Assembly (NCBI GenBank): GCA_002433335.1
Contig: DJHY01000071.1
Coordinates: 1 to 5,818 of the forward strand
Length of the DNA stretch: 5,818 nucleotides
Reading direction: 5' to 3'
Source: Rhodospirillaceae bacterium UBA6608
GTDB taxonomy: Bacteria; Pseudomonadota; Alphaproteobacteria; Rhodospirillales_A; Casp-alpha2
In this document: positions 5,615 to 5,818 of the stretch, piece by piece
Position numbering within the stretch: position 1 is the first letter of the stretch
Layout of the letters: every line of letters starts with the position of its first letter
Translations under genes and position numbers: made by a program
Notes under the pieces: model-generated
What the model was told of the DNA's origin: nothing
Seen by the model: the letters and a program-made list of their open reading frames with translations, nothing else
Databases searched by the model: none

Positions 5615-5818
5615 TCAGATTTTCGACAAACCTTGTTGAGTTGTCTGGCTTTGGGAGTCCATGTAGGTGGCGATGATCTCGTCGAGCGGACCGGTCACCG
5701 CATGCGTCGAGCCAAGGAAACTTTCTTCGTAGGCGGCGTAAAGCTCTTCATCGACCGTCGACGTCAAAAGACTGGAGACGTCGGAACCGTTCAGGCGGTC
5801 CAAGTTCACTGTCGGCTG
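5615..5818 (-). CDS. Unrecognised protein, C-terminal part (runs off the right edge)
   Basis: A frame of 67 codons plus a TGA stop (5615-5617) remains open to the window edge. A GTG at 5807-5809 could start a 64-residue protein (VNLDRLNGSD...), but the nine visible bases before it show no ribosome site, so the C-terminal end of a longer protein is more likely. The segment is acidic and soluble-looking, with a probable helix around VDEELYAAYEESF, then LDEIIATYM, and ends in a polar Ser/Gln/Thr-rich tail (DSQSQTTQQG). I see no catalytic motif or membrane segment and cannot assign a family. Same strand and 83-base spacing suggest it precedes the ABC transporter in the cluster. Confidence 0.55.
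   Translation of the reverse strand, partial: QPTVNLDRLNGSDVSSLLTSTVDEELYAAYEESFLGSTHAVTGPLDEIIATYMDSQSQTTQQGLSKI

Noticed and set aside
5603..5629. Possible promoter for the ABC transporter (TTGTCG ... TATACA on the minus strand)
   Set aside because: Each hexamer matches only 4 of 6 and the spacing is 15 bases. It also overlaps the end of the upstream gene, so the evidence is too weak to annotate.

Overview
The window is a stretch of a cell-surface polysaccharide or glycolipid biosynthesis cluster from a fairly GC-rich Gram-negative bacterium. The protein families and codon style suggest an alphaproteobacterium, but this is inference and no taxonomic marker gene is present. It is densely coding, with no gap above about 120 bases, and I see no tRNA, rRNA, CRISPR array, transposase or integrase.

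Almost everything lies on the minus strand, so the transcription order runs from right to left. It begins with the C-terminal end of an unrecognised protein (5615-5818). Next come an ABC half-transporter/flippase of the MsbA/PglK type (3783-5531), a GmhA-like SIS-domain phosphosugar isomerase (3150-3734) and a small GtrA-family membrane protein (2723-3115). Then one gene sits on the opposite strand, a class I SAM-dependent methyltransferase (2022-2714, +). It is convergent with the GtrA gene and divergent from the next one. The minus strand resumes with a GtrB/DPMS-type family 2 glycosyltransferase carrying two C-terminal membrane helices (908 to about 1904 or 2008), a short extended-SDR nucleotide-sugar epimerase/reductase (37-843), and the first 14 codons of a second SDR (1-44), which overlaps the stop of the first by 8 bases.

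Together the genes suggest a pathway. An isomerase prepares a sugar phosphate, possibly a heptose, and SDR enzymes alter the nucleotide sugar. A polyprenyl-phosphate glycosyltransferase and GtrA make and flip a lipid-linked monosaccharide. An ABC flippase moves a lipid-linked product, and a methyltransferase may decorate it. This assembly is inference from family membership and adjacency.

The most unusual spot is the 5' end of the glycosyltransferase. The best-looking start (ATG at 1904) lies in a different frame from the enzyme body, and the two are separated by an eight-A tract. The start and the tract are bracketed by a perfect 11-bp direct repeat. This could be a sequencing indel, a phase-variable or broken gene, or a slippage-dependent gene. 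The rest looks like an ordinary surface-glycan region, and I see no clear evidence of a wholly new system.
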